Source of the DNA: Alicyclobacillus sp. ALC3
GTDB lineage: Bacteria > Bacillota > Bacilli > Alicyclobacillales > Alicyclobacillaceae
NCBI RefSeq assembly: GCF_028751195.1
Contig: NZ_CP066784.1
Span: 3,286,001-3,350,000, forward strand
Reading direction: 5' to 3'
DNA length: 64,000 bases
Positions 8,769 through 16,886 of this stretch are shown in pieces. Under the pieces are notes generated by a model. That model searched no databases. It saw only the letters and a list, made by a program, of their open reading frames with translations, and was not told the origin of the DNA. Made by a program: the position numbers and the translations under genes. Positions within the stretch are counted from its first letter, which is position 1. Every line of letters starts with the position of its first letter.

Positions 8769-9401
8769 GTGATCCATAGCGCCTTATTAAATCCTTTCGA
8801 CACTACGGTATACCACTTTATAAACGGGTTCGCTGGCCGCAACCACATACTTGATGCTGTCATGGTCTTCTTCGCAAAGGACGCGTTGGAAATTTATGCG
8901 GCGCTGTTTATCATCGCGTGGTTTGTTCTACCTAAGAAGGACATCGACAATCGACATGCACTCGTGATGGCAGGTCTCTCTGGCGTATTGGCGCTAATCA
9001 TCAATCTTGTGATTGCACACATCTGGTTTCGACCACGTCCGTTTACCGTTTTTAAGAAGGGGACGTTTACGCAGTTGGTACCGCATGTCCCGGATGCATC
9101 GTTCCCAAGTGACCACGCATCTGGAAGTTGGGGCTTTGCAGCGGGGTCATGGGGTAAGCAACAGAAGTGGATTAGCTACACATTCACAATTATCGCAGTC
9201 ATTGTCATGATCGCGCGTGTATTTGTGGGTGTTCACTATCCGACGGATGTTATCGGCGGAATGGTCATCGGCATTATTGCCAGCAGAGTTATGTGGAAAC
9301 TCTCGCGCTTTGTTCTGCCAATCACAACCTTTGTCGCGAAAATGTTTAAGTTCGGACCGCAAGCGAAAGTCGCCGAGCACGAACGCTCGGTAGCCCCGTA
9401 A
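8769..9401 (+). CDS. PAP2 family membrane phosphatase (BcrC-like)
   Basis: A 210-residue membrane phosphatase of the PAP2 superfamily, probably an undecaprenyl-diphosphate phosphatase that recycles the cell-wall lipid carrier. The three catalytic motifs are visible: HIWFRPRPF (motif 1), FPSDHASGSWGFAAG (motif 2) and ARVFVGVHYPTDVIGG (motif 3, with the nucleophilic His). About five membrane segments are predicted. The GTG start has GAGGAG 7 bp upstream. The substrate is inferred from resemblance to BcrC/YwoA. A strong terminator follows the stop. Confidence 0.85.
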   Translation: MIHSALLNPFDTTVYHFINGFAGRNHILDAVMVFFAKDALEIYAALFIIAWFVLPKKDIDNRHALVMAGLSGVLALIINLVIAHIWFRPRPFTVFKKGTFTQLVPHVPDASFPSDHASGSWGFAAGSWGKQQKWISYTFTIIAVIVMIARVFVGVHYPTDVIGGMVIGIIASRVMWKLSRFVLPITTFVAKMFKFGPQAKVAEHERSVAP

Positions 9402-9408
9402 TCTGGAA

Positions 9409-9446
9409 ACACCCCGCAGGCAACTGGCTTTGCGGGGTGTGTTTTG
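9409..9446 (+). terminator. Intrinsic terminator after the PAP2 gene
   Basis: A perfect 10-bp stem (ACACCCCGCA / TGCGGGGTGT) with a 12-nt loop, followed by GTTTTGT. It starts 7 bp after the PAP2 stop codon. Confidence 0.9.
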
Positions 9447-9587
9447 TCGTTTCGAATGACACGCTCCAAGTCCCCTGGCACAGACTTTCTCTTTCTTTGT
9501 GTGGATATAATTCTGTATAATTGCTATATCTGCGCTGCTCAGACGGGTAGGAAGTCTCGCATTCCCATCGGTACGAGGGGGATTGCC

Positions 9588-9908
9588 ATGCCGGCAATAC
9601 GAATTCTGTCGAGAGTCCTTGTGGTTTTGATATTCGTATTCATTGGATTTTTATCTTGGTGGATTTTGAGCGCCAAAGAAAAGAAATTGGTCCGTTTGAC
9701 AAGGCACCTTACAGAAAATCCAACTGACAACGCAATTAGAGAATACATCGCGATGGTCGGAAAAATGAAGATTCCTTCCAAAGAAGCTATGTTTTGGGGT
9801 CACCTTCGAGAAGCGTACGAAGCCGTTCTGAAGAGCACAGCGGATGAATCAACTAAGCAACAGTTTCGCTCGTTCCTTCGAGACAAGGGTGCACGTTGGG
9901 CCAGGTAA
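9588..9908 (+). CDS. Small membrane-anchored hypothetical protein
   Basis: A 106-residue protein of unknown function. One N-terminal membrane segment (about residues 8-28, VLVVLIFVFIGFLSWWIL) is followed by a hydrophilic, helical domain rich in K, R and E. The start at 9588 is chosen because GAGGGGG precedes it. An upstream in-frame extension to 9444 would run into the terminator of the previous gene. Two TATAAT boxes (9506-9511 and 9516-9521) lie about 70 bp upstream without a clear -35. I do not recognise a family. Confidence 0.7.
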   Translation: MPAIRILSRVLVVLIFVFIGFLSWWILSAKEKKLVRLTRHLTENPTDNAIREYIAMVGKMKIPSKEAMFWGHLREAYEAVLKSTADESTKQQFRSFLRDKGARWAR

Positions 9909-9953
9909 GCACCCAACAAGTCCTTGCCCGCTAATTGAGAGTGGCGTCCGTCA

Positions 9954-10634
9954 ATGGGATCAAATTGTGTTGTGAATTACAGCGGAACGGGAGTGGTGAA
10001 TGCATTGGCAACATTGGAAGTCGTTACGCGTTGGGGGACAATCCCCGCTAGGTATCAGTACTTACAACAAACGACTCCGTCGTCGAAACTAGCTGTTGTG
10101 TTCCCCGGTGCAGCCTACAACTTAGATGCTCCGCTGATGTGGTACGCCGCACGAGCAGCTTTCCAAGCCGGGTGTGATGTCATCGGTGTGGAGTATGGAT
10201 ATCAAGCGAATCGAACTGATTTTGATGCTGATGACCTTGGTCATTTAGTTGATGAGGTGACTGGCGCACTAGAAAATGAGGCCAGAGAACGGTATTCGGC
10301 CATCGTCTTTATAGGCAAAAGCCTTGGGACGGTCGTGCAAACGGAAGTTTCGCGCAAAGTTTCGTTGCCAGTTCGTAATCACGTGTTCCTAACCCCAGTA
10401 AGGCGAGTGGTTTCTTTCATACGCCAATCAGAGAACGCTCTTGTTGTCGTTGGTGACGCTGATCCTCTGTTCGGAGCTTCAGAGATTGCGCAAATCAGCA
10501 ATTCAGCCACCGTCCAGTTACACGTCATAGCAGGAGGAGACCACGCGCTGGAGACCGAAGATTACAGTGATTCCATTGATGTACTGAAAAAGGTAGCCAT
10601 CCTCTGCAATGAATTTTGTAGTAACTCCATTTAG
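9954..10634 (+). CDS. Alpha/beta-hydrolase fold protein, unknown substrate
   Basis: A 226-residue protein with the order of elements of an alpha/beta hydrolase. The nucleophile elbow is FIGKSLGT (Ser in G-K-S-L-G, near residue 123), the acid is probably the Asp in VVGDADPLF, and the catalytic His is in GGDHALE near the C-terminus. LAVVFPGAAYNLDAPLMWY supplies an oxyanion region. The ATG at 9954 has only a weak ribosome binding site (GAGAG). No family with known function is recognised. It lies between two small membrane-protein genes. Confidence 0.7.
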   Translation: MGSNCVVNYSGTGVVNALATLEVVTRWGTIPARYQYLQQTTPSSKLAVVFPGAAYNLDAPLMWYAARAAFQAGCDVIGVEYGYQANRTDFDADDLGHLVDEVTGALENEARERYSAIVFIGKSLGTVVQTEVSRKVSLPVRNHVFLTPVRRVVSFIRQSENALVVVGDADPLFGASEIAQISNSATVQLHVIAGGDHALETEDYSDSIDVLKKVAILCNEFCSNSI

Positions 10635-10759
10635 GTATGAGTTCTTTGGACCCCAGGGAAGCCTACAGTAGAACTCGACAATGATCATGTGGTGGAGGTT
10701 CCATTGTCAAGAAGGAACCTCCCTGCTTTCACGAGGACGGTCAACTGGAGGCGTTCGCA

Positions 10760-11242
10760 GTGAGTTTGGAGCAATGGACATTTCGTGTCGCGGTAGCCAC
10801 TGCAGCGGTGGGACTGGCGCTGTTTGCAGGTTTTGGCTTCCGAATAAAGGCCGGTTTGCGCTTCTTATTCGTCACGTTACACGTGGTGGGTGCGACTTCT
10901 ACAGTCATCATGTTCTGTGTCCTGTTTGTCCGCTGGATGAGACACCCTGCTGCATCGCATTCATACGCTGGTGTCATTCTGTGGGTGTCACTCATCGTGA
11001 TCCTCGCGACGTTTCTCTCCGGTATGTACTTTTACTTCTTCTATAATGTGCGTCGGCGCCGATTGCACTATCCCTTATTGGTTTCACACCTCATCATGGC
11101 GGCACTTTCCTTTTTCTGCGTGATGGCAAGTGTTGCAGAGTTGTCGCCATACGGGCTTGTGAAGTCGCATCTCTTCCTTGGGCATGATTATAACTTCCAG
11201 AAGCACGAGCAGGGACAGCACGCGCAAGCAATGCACAGGTGA
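10760..11242 (+). CDS. Four-helix membrane protein, unknown
   Basis: A 160-residue integral membrane protein with four hydrophobic segments at about residues 9-28, 34-60, 75-98 and 108-130, and a hydrophilic His/Gln-rich tail (HDYNFQKHEQGQHAQ). Several histidines sit at or near the segment ends (in LHVVGA, MRHPAASHSY, LHYPLLVSHLI), which might bind haem or metal, but no known motif is complete. The GTG start is 11 bp after GGAGG. It has no close partner on the same strand; the next gene converges. Confidence 0.65.
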   Translation: MSLEQWTFRVAVATAAVGLALFAGFGFRIKAGLRFLFVTLHVVGATSTVIMFCVLFVRWMRHPAASHSYAGVILWVSLIVILATFLSGMYFYFFYNVRRRRLHYPLLVSHLIMAALSFFCVMASVAELSPYGLVKSHLFLGHDYNFQKHEQGQHAQAMHR

Positions 11243-11272
11243 CCATAGAAACCCATCCGTCTTGCTCCCGTG

Positions 11273-11983
11273 CTAGGTGGAGATGAGATCGGAGACGGTA
11301 ACGAATTCATATCCCCTCCGCCTTAGTACGGGAATGATCTGCTTCAATGCAGTGACTGTTTGCCTCCGGCTTCCGCCTTGATCATGAAACAAAATAATGT
11401 CACCGCTTTTTACTTGGGATAGAACTGTCTTGACGATCTGATGAACCCCTGGATTTGCCCAATCTCCAGAATCGATGCTCCACATCACGACCTTATAATG
11501 ATGGTCTTCTGCGACCTGTAGGATTCTCTTATTGATGCGCCCCCGTGGAGGTCGAAACATCAACGGTTGTTCGCTTCCAGTGGCTTCTTGGATTGCCTGC
11601 TGTGTACTGGACAATTCGCTGTAAATGCGTTGTTCCGAAAGACTGGTCATGATTTGATGTTTGAACGAGTGGTTCGCTATCTCGTCGTGTTCGCGCAACT
11701 CTTCCGTAAGGACTTCAGGTAACCTTTCGACTCGCGATCCAATCACAAAAAACGTTGCTCTTGCATGGTTTTCTCGAAGGGTTTCCAGAATGATTGGGGT
11801 AAATTTGGCGCTCGGGCCATCATCGAAGGTTAAGGCGACAACTTTCTTATCTGTAGGGACGCGCTTGACGGCTGTCGCAGTTGCAATATTGCCGGGAATG
11901 CACCAGACAAAAATGGCGCAGGCAATAACTCCGGTTTTCCAGTTCAAGTTCCAAAACTCCATCCATATTCGAGAATCAATCAT
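11273..11983 (-). CDS. Polysaccharide deacetylase (NodB domain), membrane-anchored
   Basis: A 236-residue enzyme of carbohydrate esterase family 4, probably removing N-acetyl groups from peptidoglycan or another surface polysaccharide outside the membrane. A signal/anchor segment covers residues 14-31. NodB motifs are in order: TFDDGP (catalytic Asp and metal Asp), HSFKH (metal histidines), RPPRG, DSGDW, and ILFHD (catalytic His). The ATG at 11983 is preferred over an in-frame TTG at 11998 because the GGGG before it serves as its binding site. Related Bacillus proteins are YlxY and PdaA. Confidence 0.88.
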   Translation of the reverse strand: MIDSRIWMEFWNLNWKTGVIACAIFVWCIPGNIATATAVKRVPTDKKVVALTFDDGPSAKFTPIILETLRENHARATFFVIGSRVERLPEVLTEELREHDEIANHSFKHQIMTSLSEQRIYSELSSTQQAIQEATGSEQPLMFRPPRGRINKRILQVAEDHHYKVVMWSIDSGDWANPGVHQIVKTVLSQVKSGDIILFHDQGGSRRQTVTALKQIIPVLRRRGYEFVTVSDLIST

Positions 11984-12175
11984 CGTTATATTCCCCAAAC
12001 GGACGGTGTGTAATGAGTAGGCGAAGACCTTGGGAACATTTGCAGGCGGCAGGGTTCTCCAAGGTCGAGGAAGAATCTATGGCGGGTATGGTGCTGCAGG
12101 ACTTTGACCACAGACTCCCTGTCAACCCAGACATCTGCGTTGAACAGGTTTCGCCGAGAAGTTTTGCTTAGGGAC

Positions 12176-13372
12176 TTACCCGTGGTTTTTGTGCGGGATA
12201 CTCCATGCGACCAATCCAACGATAATCATAAGAATGCCGACCGCACAGACACCCGGCCATTGCCATTGACTCCATGCGTAACTGCCAAGCGATGAACCGA
12301 TTGATCCGCCGATGAAATAGCTGACCATATAGACTGTATTCAAACGATTGCGGGCTTCTGGAACCAAACTGTAGATTCTTGCTTGGTTCGAAATTTGTGC
12401 CCCTTGAACACCCAAGTCCAACAAGATTACACCGAGTACAAGTCCCCACAGGTGATAGCCAAAAAGCCAAAAGGTGATAAATGAAAGTAGTGTAATCGCA
12501 ATTGTGATGCCGACTACCATCTTGGCACTGAAGCGGTCAGCAAAGCGTCCTGCGATAGGGGCTGTTGCAGCGCCGACCACTCCTATTAAACCAAATAGCC
12601 CAGCGATTTGGCTTCCGTAGTGATATGGCGGGACTTCAATGAAAAATGCGAGTACGGTCCAAAATACACTGAACGCCCCAAACGACATTGCTCCAATGAT
12701 GGAAGCTTCCCGCAACGTTCTCTGCTCCACAATCAAGTGTCCAATGGAGCTGAGTAGTTGCTGGTAAGTAAGTTTTGCTTCAGGACGACTTTCTGGTAGT
12801 AACATGCGCAGGAGGACTGCGAGGGCGAGCATGAGAAACGCTGCAACCCAGTACATCGAACGCCAACCAAAAGAGCCGCCGATGAACCCGGCCACCGTGC
12901 GTGCTAGGAGCACGCCAATTAGCAGCCCGCTCATGACCTTGCCAATGACTTTTCCGCGTTCCTCTGGAGCCGCCATGTGGGCAGCCAGTGGAATCAGCAT
13001 CTGTGGGACGACGGTCGTGACGCCGACTGCAAGACTCGCCAGGTCCATCCATAGTATGTTCTGTGCGGTTGCCACAGCAATCAGGGAAAGTGTGACGGCA
13101 ACCAGTAATATCAGGATGATGCGGCGTCGCTCGTGCATATCGCCAAGTGGAACAAATAAAAACATACCCAGCGCATACCCCATCTGCGTACACATAGAGA
13201 TGATTCCGGTTTGTTGCGCGGTAGCATGGAAGGTGCGCCCAATGTCGGCCAGCAAGGGCTGGTTGTAATAAAGGTTTGCGACTGCGACTCCACAGGCAAC
13301 CGCCATCAAGAGAATGAGCCCATTAGACAATGATTTTTGCTTTGCCTCTGTCGTTATGATGTTTTCTATCAT
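12176..13372 (-). CDS. MFS transporter (YnfM/YgaY-like drug or metabolite exporter)
   Basis: A 398-residue major facilitator with 12 predicted membrane segments. The loop 2-3 motif appears as GDMHERRRIILI near residue 77. NLYYNQPLLADIGRTF at the start and the late segment GSSLGSYAWSQWQWPGVC are typical of the YgaY/YnfM group. GGGGAG lies 5 bp before the ATG. A strong sigma-A-like promoter lies upstream at 13494-13522. The 175 bp between its stop and the deacetylase start hold nothing recognisable. The substrate is unknown. Confidence 0.85.
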   Translation of the reverse strand: MIENIITTEAKQKSLSNGLILLMAVACGVAVANLYYNQPLLADIGRTFHATAQQTGIISMCTQMGYALGMFLFVPLGDMHERRRIILILLVAVTLSLIAVATAQNILWMDLASLAVGVTTVVPQMLIPLAAHMAAPEERGKVIGKVMSGLLIGVLLARTVAGFIGGSFGWRSMYWVAAFLMLALAVLLRMLLPESRPEAKLTYQQLLSSIGHLIVEQRTLREASIIGAMSFGAFSVFWTVLAFFIEVPPYHYGSQIAGLFGLIGVVGAATAPIAGRFADRFSAKMVVGITIAITLLSFITFWLFGYHLWGLVLGVILLDLGVQGAQISNQARIYSLVPEARNRLNTVYMVSYFIGGSIGSSLGSYAWSQWQWPGVCAVGILMIIVGLVAWSIPHKNHG

Positions 13373-13493
13373 CGTCGCTCCCCTTCACGATTTCCTGTTG
13401 TTTTGAAAGTCCGGTGTTTGCTTAGAAGTGGTCATCAAAGAGGTGTCTGGGAACAAACGGGTTTGTGATGACAATGGACTAAACAGCTAAAGA

Positions 13494-13522
13494 ATAATAA
13501 CGAACTTAATTATTTACTGCAA
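13494..13522 (-). promoter_or_regulatory. Sigma-A-like promoter for the minus-strand MFS gene
   Basis: On the minus strand TTGCAG (13522-13517) and TATTAT (13499-13494) are separated by 17 bp. The -35 lies within a small inverted repeat CTGCAA-CT-TTGCAG (13517-13530), which could be an operator. The rest of the 348-bp gap (13373-13720) between the two divergent MFS genes holds no gene; I see no convincing plus-strand promoter there. Confidence 0.6.
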
Positions 13523-13720
13523 CTTTGCAGAGAGAAGGGACACCTGCCGCAGGGTTGGAACAGGTTCCATCTTAACCTTTACAAAGTGAAAGTCTCACAA
13601 TGTGGGTGATTGAAAATTAGTGTAAAATCTTCAGAGGAATCGACATTAAGCAGGGGTGTCTAAGAAGCTTGGTGTTGAACCGATTACATGCAGGTGGTCG
13701 TAAGGAGGAGTGTCAGCGGA

Positions 13721-14995
13721 ATGGTCGACAGGCGTGAAGAGCTAGCCCTCTCTCGGATTCGGCTGCAACACGGTTTGACTCCACAAGTGACTATGCTGCT
13801 GGGGATCGCATTGTTGTCGGCAGCAACTTTTTATATGGTGCAACCATTTTTTGTGATTTACTTTCGAGAGGCGCTTGGCTTTTCAGTATCTCAGTCGGGA
13901 TTGCTCGTCGCGTTACCTTTCTTACCTGCGATTCTATTCGGTTTACTTGGGGGATATATTTCGGATAGGATCGGAGTTCTACGGTCGTACACACTCGGAT
14001 TGCTCATATATGGCTTAAGCGTCGGGGCTATTTCCTTTTTGAACCAATTTATTTACATTTTGATTCTCATGATTGTGTCCGGATTCGCAGTGTCCGTTAT
14101 GTCCGGTGGCATTCAGAGCGTCATTACCTTAGTTTCCGTGTCTGAGCATCGTGCTCGCCTGCAAAACTACCTTTATTGGATAAACAATGTTGGAGCTCTC
14201 TTAGGTTTGTTAGTTGCGTCAGAGTTGTTAAGAGCAGGGCACTCTAATGTTCCCATCATTCTACTTGGAGTGACGCGTGTTGCCATGTTCCTGCTCTTTG
14301 CATCACTCTTTTGGAAAAGGATTTCTTCAGAAAAAATGAGACACGAGGCGAGACCTTCTGCGAGGTCTCTCATGGTGCCAGTTTTTAAGGCTGCTCTGTC
14401 AGATAAAGCGTTGTTGCTCACGACATTGTCGGTTTTCCTGCTCACAGTCATGGAATCTCAACTGGATTCTACGATACCTTTGTATTTCACGGAACACTTT
14501 AGTAATGGTGTTGTACTCTTTGGACCTATTGTTGCAATTACTACGGTTATGGTAGTGATTGGTCAACCCATTGCGCTTAGACTGTTTTCTTACAAAGATG
14601 CCACCATCGTATTTAGTATTGGCGCATTGTGTACGGGGGGTGGCTTGGCCTTAGGAGGAATGGTGGGTAGCGTCTGGTCTTGGGTTGTTGGAATGGTGCT
14701 CTACTCGATTGGAGAGGCTCTATGGGCTATTAAACTCAACGACCAATTGAGTTCCTTGCCGACTGAGGGCAACACAGCGCTTTATTTCGCGACGTTTGCG
14801 ACTGCTCAAAATTTGTCGTTTTTCATCGGGATCAGCCTTGGCAGTCTGGTGTATCACTCGGTGCAGGCTTCGGTTCTCTTTGGCAGCATGATTGTAATAG
14901 CGGTCATCGTGTCTGTTTCTTTCGCGCTTGCCTTCAAAATTCACCAAGAATCGACCGTGTCGATGAATGCAGTAAAAAATGACTACGGGAGTTGA
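13721..14995 (+). CDS. MFS transporter
   Basis: A 424-residue major facilitator with about 12 membrane segments. The signature loop 2-3 motif is GGYISDRIGVLRSY near residue 79. The start at 13721 is chosen because AAGGAGGAG lies 11 bp before it; an in-frame ATG at 13688 lacks a site. The end overlaps the upstream part of the aminopeptidase frame, and the two real genes are 4 bp apart, so they are co-transcribed. A peptide or amino-acid export/import role with the peptidase is possible but not shown. Confidence 0.85.
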   Translation: MVDRREELALSRIRLQHGLTPQVTMLLGIALLSAATFYMVQPFFVIYFREALGFSVSQSGLLVALPFLPAILFGLLGGYISDRIGVLRSYTLGLLIYGLSVGAISFLNQFIYILILMIVSGFAVSVMSGGIQSVITLVSVSEHRARLQNYLYWINNVGALLGLLVASELLRAGHSNVPIILLGVTRVAMFLLFASLFWKRISSEKMRHEARPSARSLMVPVFKAALSDKALLLTTLSVFLLTVMESQLDSTIPLYFTEHFSNGVVLFGPIVAITTVMVVIGQPIALRLFSYKDATIVFSIGALCTGGGLALGGMVGSVWSWVVGMVLYSIGEALWAIKLNDQLSSLPTEGNTALYFATFATAQNLSFFIGISLGSLVYHSVQASVLFGSMIVIAVIVSVSFALAFKIHQESTVSMNAVKNDYGS

Positions 14996-14999
14996 CCTG

Positions 15000-16253
15000 A
15001 TGGACTCTTTCCATATGGACTCTTTCCATGAGCAGTTGAACAAATACGCAGCGTTAATCGTGAATATTGGTGTCGATGTTCGGCCAGATCAGGTGGTCCT
15101 GATCCGGGCTCCTATTTTCGCAAGTGACCTGGTCCACCGGATAACCACCGAAGCTTATGCACGTGGAGCACGCAGGGTCCATGTGGATTGGCAAGATGAG
15201 CAATTCGAGCGACTCGTTTTGTTGCATTCTCCATTGTCAGAACTCGAAACAGTTCCTCAGCATAAAGTCGGTTTCTTTGAGCTGTTGGCGGCGGAAGGAG
15301 CAGCAATCATCACAATCTATTCTCCGGATCCGGTCATGTTGAGAGATATTGCTGTAGAAAAGCTGGGGACAGTGCAACGTGTCTTAGGTGCAGCGTACAA
15401 AAAATTTGCAAGTTACATGCTCGAATACAAAGTTCCCTGGTGCTTGGTTTCCGTGCCAAATCCCAATTGGGCCCAAAGTGTGTTTCAGACTTTAACGGCG
15501 CATGAGGCAGTCGAGCGACTCTGGGAATTGATTTTCACCGCAACACGAGTGAACCAGGCAGATGCAGTCCAGTCCTGGATACAGCATGTAAGTTCCCTTA
15601 GGCAGCGCCAGGATACGTTAAACGGTCTCCACCTTACGTCACTGCACTATACGGCGCCAGGAACCAATTTGGAGGTTCAACTTCCGAAAGGACACATCTG
15701 GAAAGGCGGGCAGCGGCAGACTCAGGCAGGACAGTCATTCGTTCCAAACATCCCTGCGGAGGAAGTCTTTACGGTACCCAAGAAGTATGGTGTGAATGGG
15801 ACTGTTCGGTCCACCAAACCATTAAATCTTGGCGGACGCCTAGTCAACGAATTCACTGTTGCCTTTAGAAATGGTTACGCGGAGGAAATTAAAGCGTCAA
15901 CGGACGAGGAGACCAGCATCCTTGAAGCAATACTTCAGTCGAGCGACACTGCTCGGTACCTTGGAGAGGTCGCGATTGTGCCGGACAACTCACCCATTTC
16001 GGAACTCGGGATCATCTTTCAAAACACCCTATTTGACGAGAATGCGGCATGTCATTTAGCCTTTGGGAATGCCTATCCGGTTTGCCTACAGGGTGGGGCT
16101 GAGATGACAGAAGGAGAACTGGAAGCCAATGAAATCAATGTAAGCACGGTCCACACAGATTTCATGATTGGTTCTGGCGAACTGAGTATCGTTGGAAAAT
16201 GCGAAAATGGAGCCGTGATTGAGATTCTAAAACACGGAAAGTGGATTCTGTAG
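15000..16253 (+). CDS. M29 family aminopeptidase (AmpS/AmpT-like)
   Basis: A 417-residue metallo-aminopeptidase of family M29, cytosolic, releasing N-terminal amino acids; length is normal for the family (about 410). The N-terminal LIVNIGVDVRPDQVVLIRAP, the central LHYTAPGTNLEVQLPKGHIWKGG and FVPNIPAEEVFTVP, and the C-terminal HTDFMIGS match the family, with Glu and His metal ligands in those motifs. The start at 15000 follows GGGAG. The first residues show an exact 15-bp tandem duplication that gives MDSFHMDSFH. It is coupled to the MFS gene 4 bp upstream. Confidence 0.88.
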   Translation: MDSFHMDSFHEQLNKYAALIVNIGVDVRPDQVVLIRAPIFASDLVHRITTEAYARGARRVHVDWQDEQFERLVLLHSPLSELETVPQHKVGFFELLAAEGAAIITIYSPDPVMLRDIAVEKLGTVQRVLGAAYKKFASYMLEYKVPWCLVSVPNPNWAQSVFQTLTAHEAVERLWELIFTATRVNQADAVQSWIQHVSSLRQRQDTLNGLHLTSLHYTAPGTNLEVQLPKGHIWKGGQRQTQAGQSFVPNIPAEEVFTVPKKYGVNGTVRSTKPLNLGGRLVNEFTVAFRNGYAEEIKASTDEETSILEAILQSSDTARYLGEVAIVPDNSPISELGIIFQNTLFDENAACHLAFGNAYPVCLQGGAEMTEGELEANEINVSTVHTDFMIGSGELSIVGKCENGAVIEILKHGKWIL

Positions 16254-16307
16254 TATTCGCATTATCACCCAACTCTCGGCCCTGAAAAGCGTAAGAAACG
16301 TGCCGTC

Positions 16308-16673
16308 TCAGCGGTTTGTCTCTTGGAAGCTGGTCTTTGAAATCTGTTCTGTTTTTGTGTTGAAGGTAATCCGTACGTAAACCCCAAACTCGTGTTTATC
16401 GTCTTTGAGCCATAACTTGAACACTTCTCGTGTCGTTGATGGTGATACAGCTTGTCGCCCGACGTGTAAATAGTCAACCACGGATGCCCGCGGGTAGCGC
16501 TTTTGAGTCTCGGAAACCGCAAACTTACCCCACTTTGCATAGTCAGGTTCGGGTTTGATGTACGGGCTCTGTATGCTTTTCACCGGTGCAGCAAAGACGG
16601 TCGTGGAGTTGACCATTACCGGGACGACCATGAACAGGCTGCTTAAAGCTACTCTCAATGGCTTGCTGACCAA
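16308..16673 (-). CDS. Secreted DUF3889 (YqxI/YhdC-like) protein
   Basis: A 121-residue exported protein. A signal peptide covers about residues 1-29 (LSSLFMVVPVMVNSTTVFA, cleavage near FAA-PV). The mature part is a single DUF3889 domain with DYAKWGKFAVSETQKRYP, VVDYLHVGR, FKLWLKDDKHEFGVYV and the terminal FQET-R, all conserved in Bacillus YqxI/YhdC. The function of the family is not known. The TTG start has GGGGGA upstream. It converges with the aminopeptidase gene. Confidence 0.85.
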   Translation of the reverse strand: MVSKPLRVALSSLFMVVPVMVNSTTVFAAPVKSIQSPYIKPEPDYAKWGKFAVSETQKRYPRASVVDYLHVGRQAVSPSTTREVFKLWLKDDKHEFGVYVRITFNTKTEQISKTSFQETNR

Positions 16674-16886
16674 GCTAACGTCCCCCTAAGGACAATTGTG
16701 ATTACAAAATAAGAGTGCCCACAATGTCAAAAATCAGTACGAAATTCATTGTCATCGCATTGCTGAAGTCAGACGACAATCATTCTGTTAGGGTAGAATT
16801 ACTCAGCTTAGTCGGGTTACGCTAAATGGACTTTGGGTTTTATGGAACTGAGATCGACAGACAGTGATGAGTGAGGAGACACGCAT

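Noticed and set aside
8553..8777. 74-residue minus frame between DedA and PAP2 genes
   Set aside because: No ribosome binding site, no family resemblance, and it overlaps the PAP2 translation start.
16674..16886. Purine riboswitch before adenine deaminase
   Set aside because: The conserved purine aptamer core sequences were not found in this gap.
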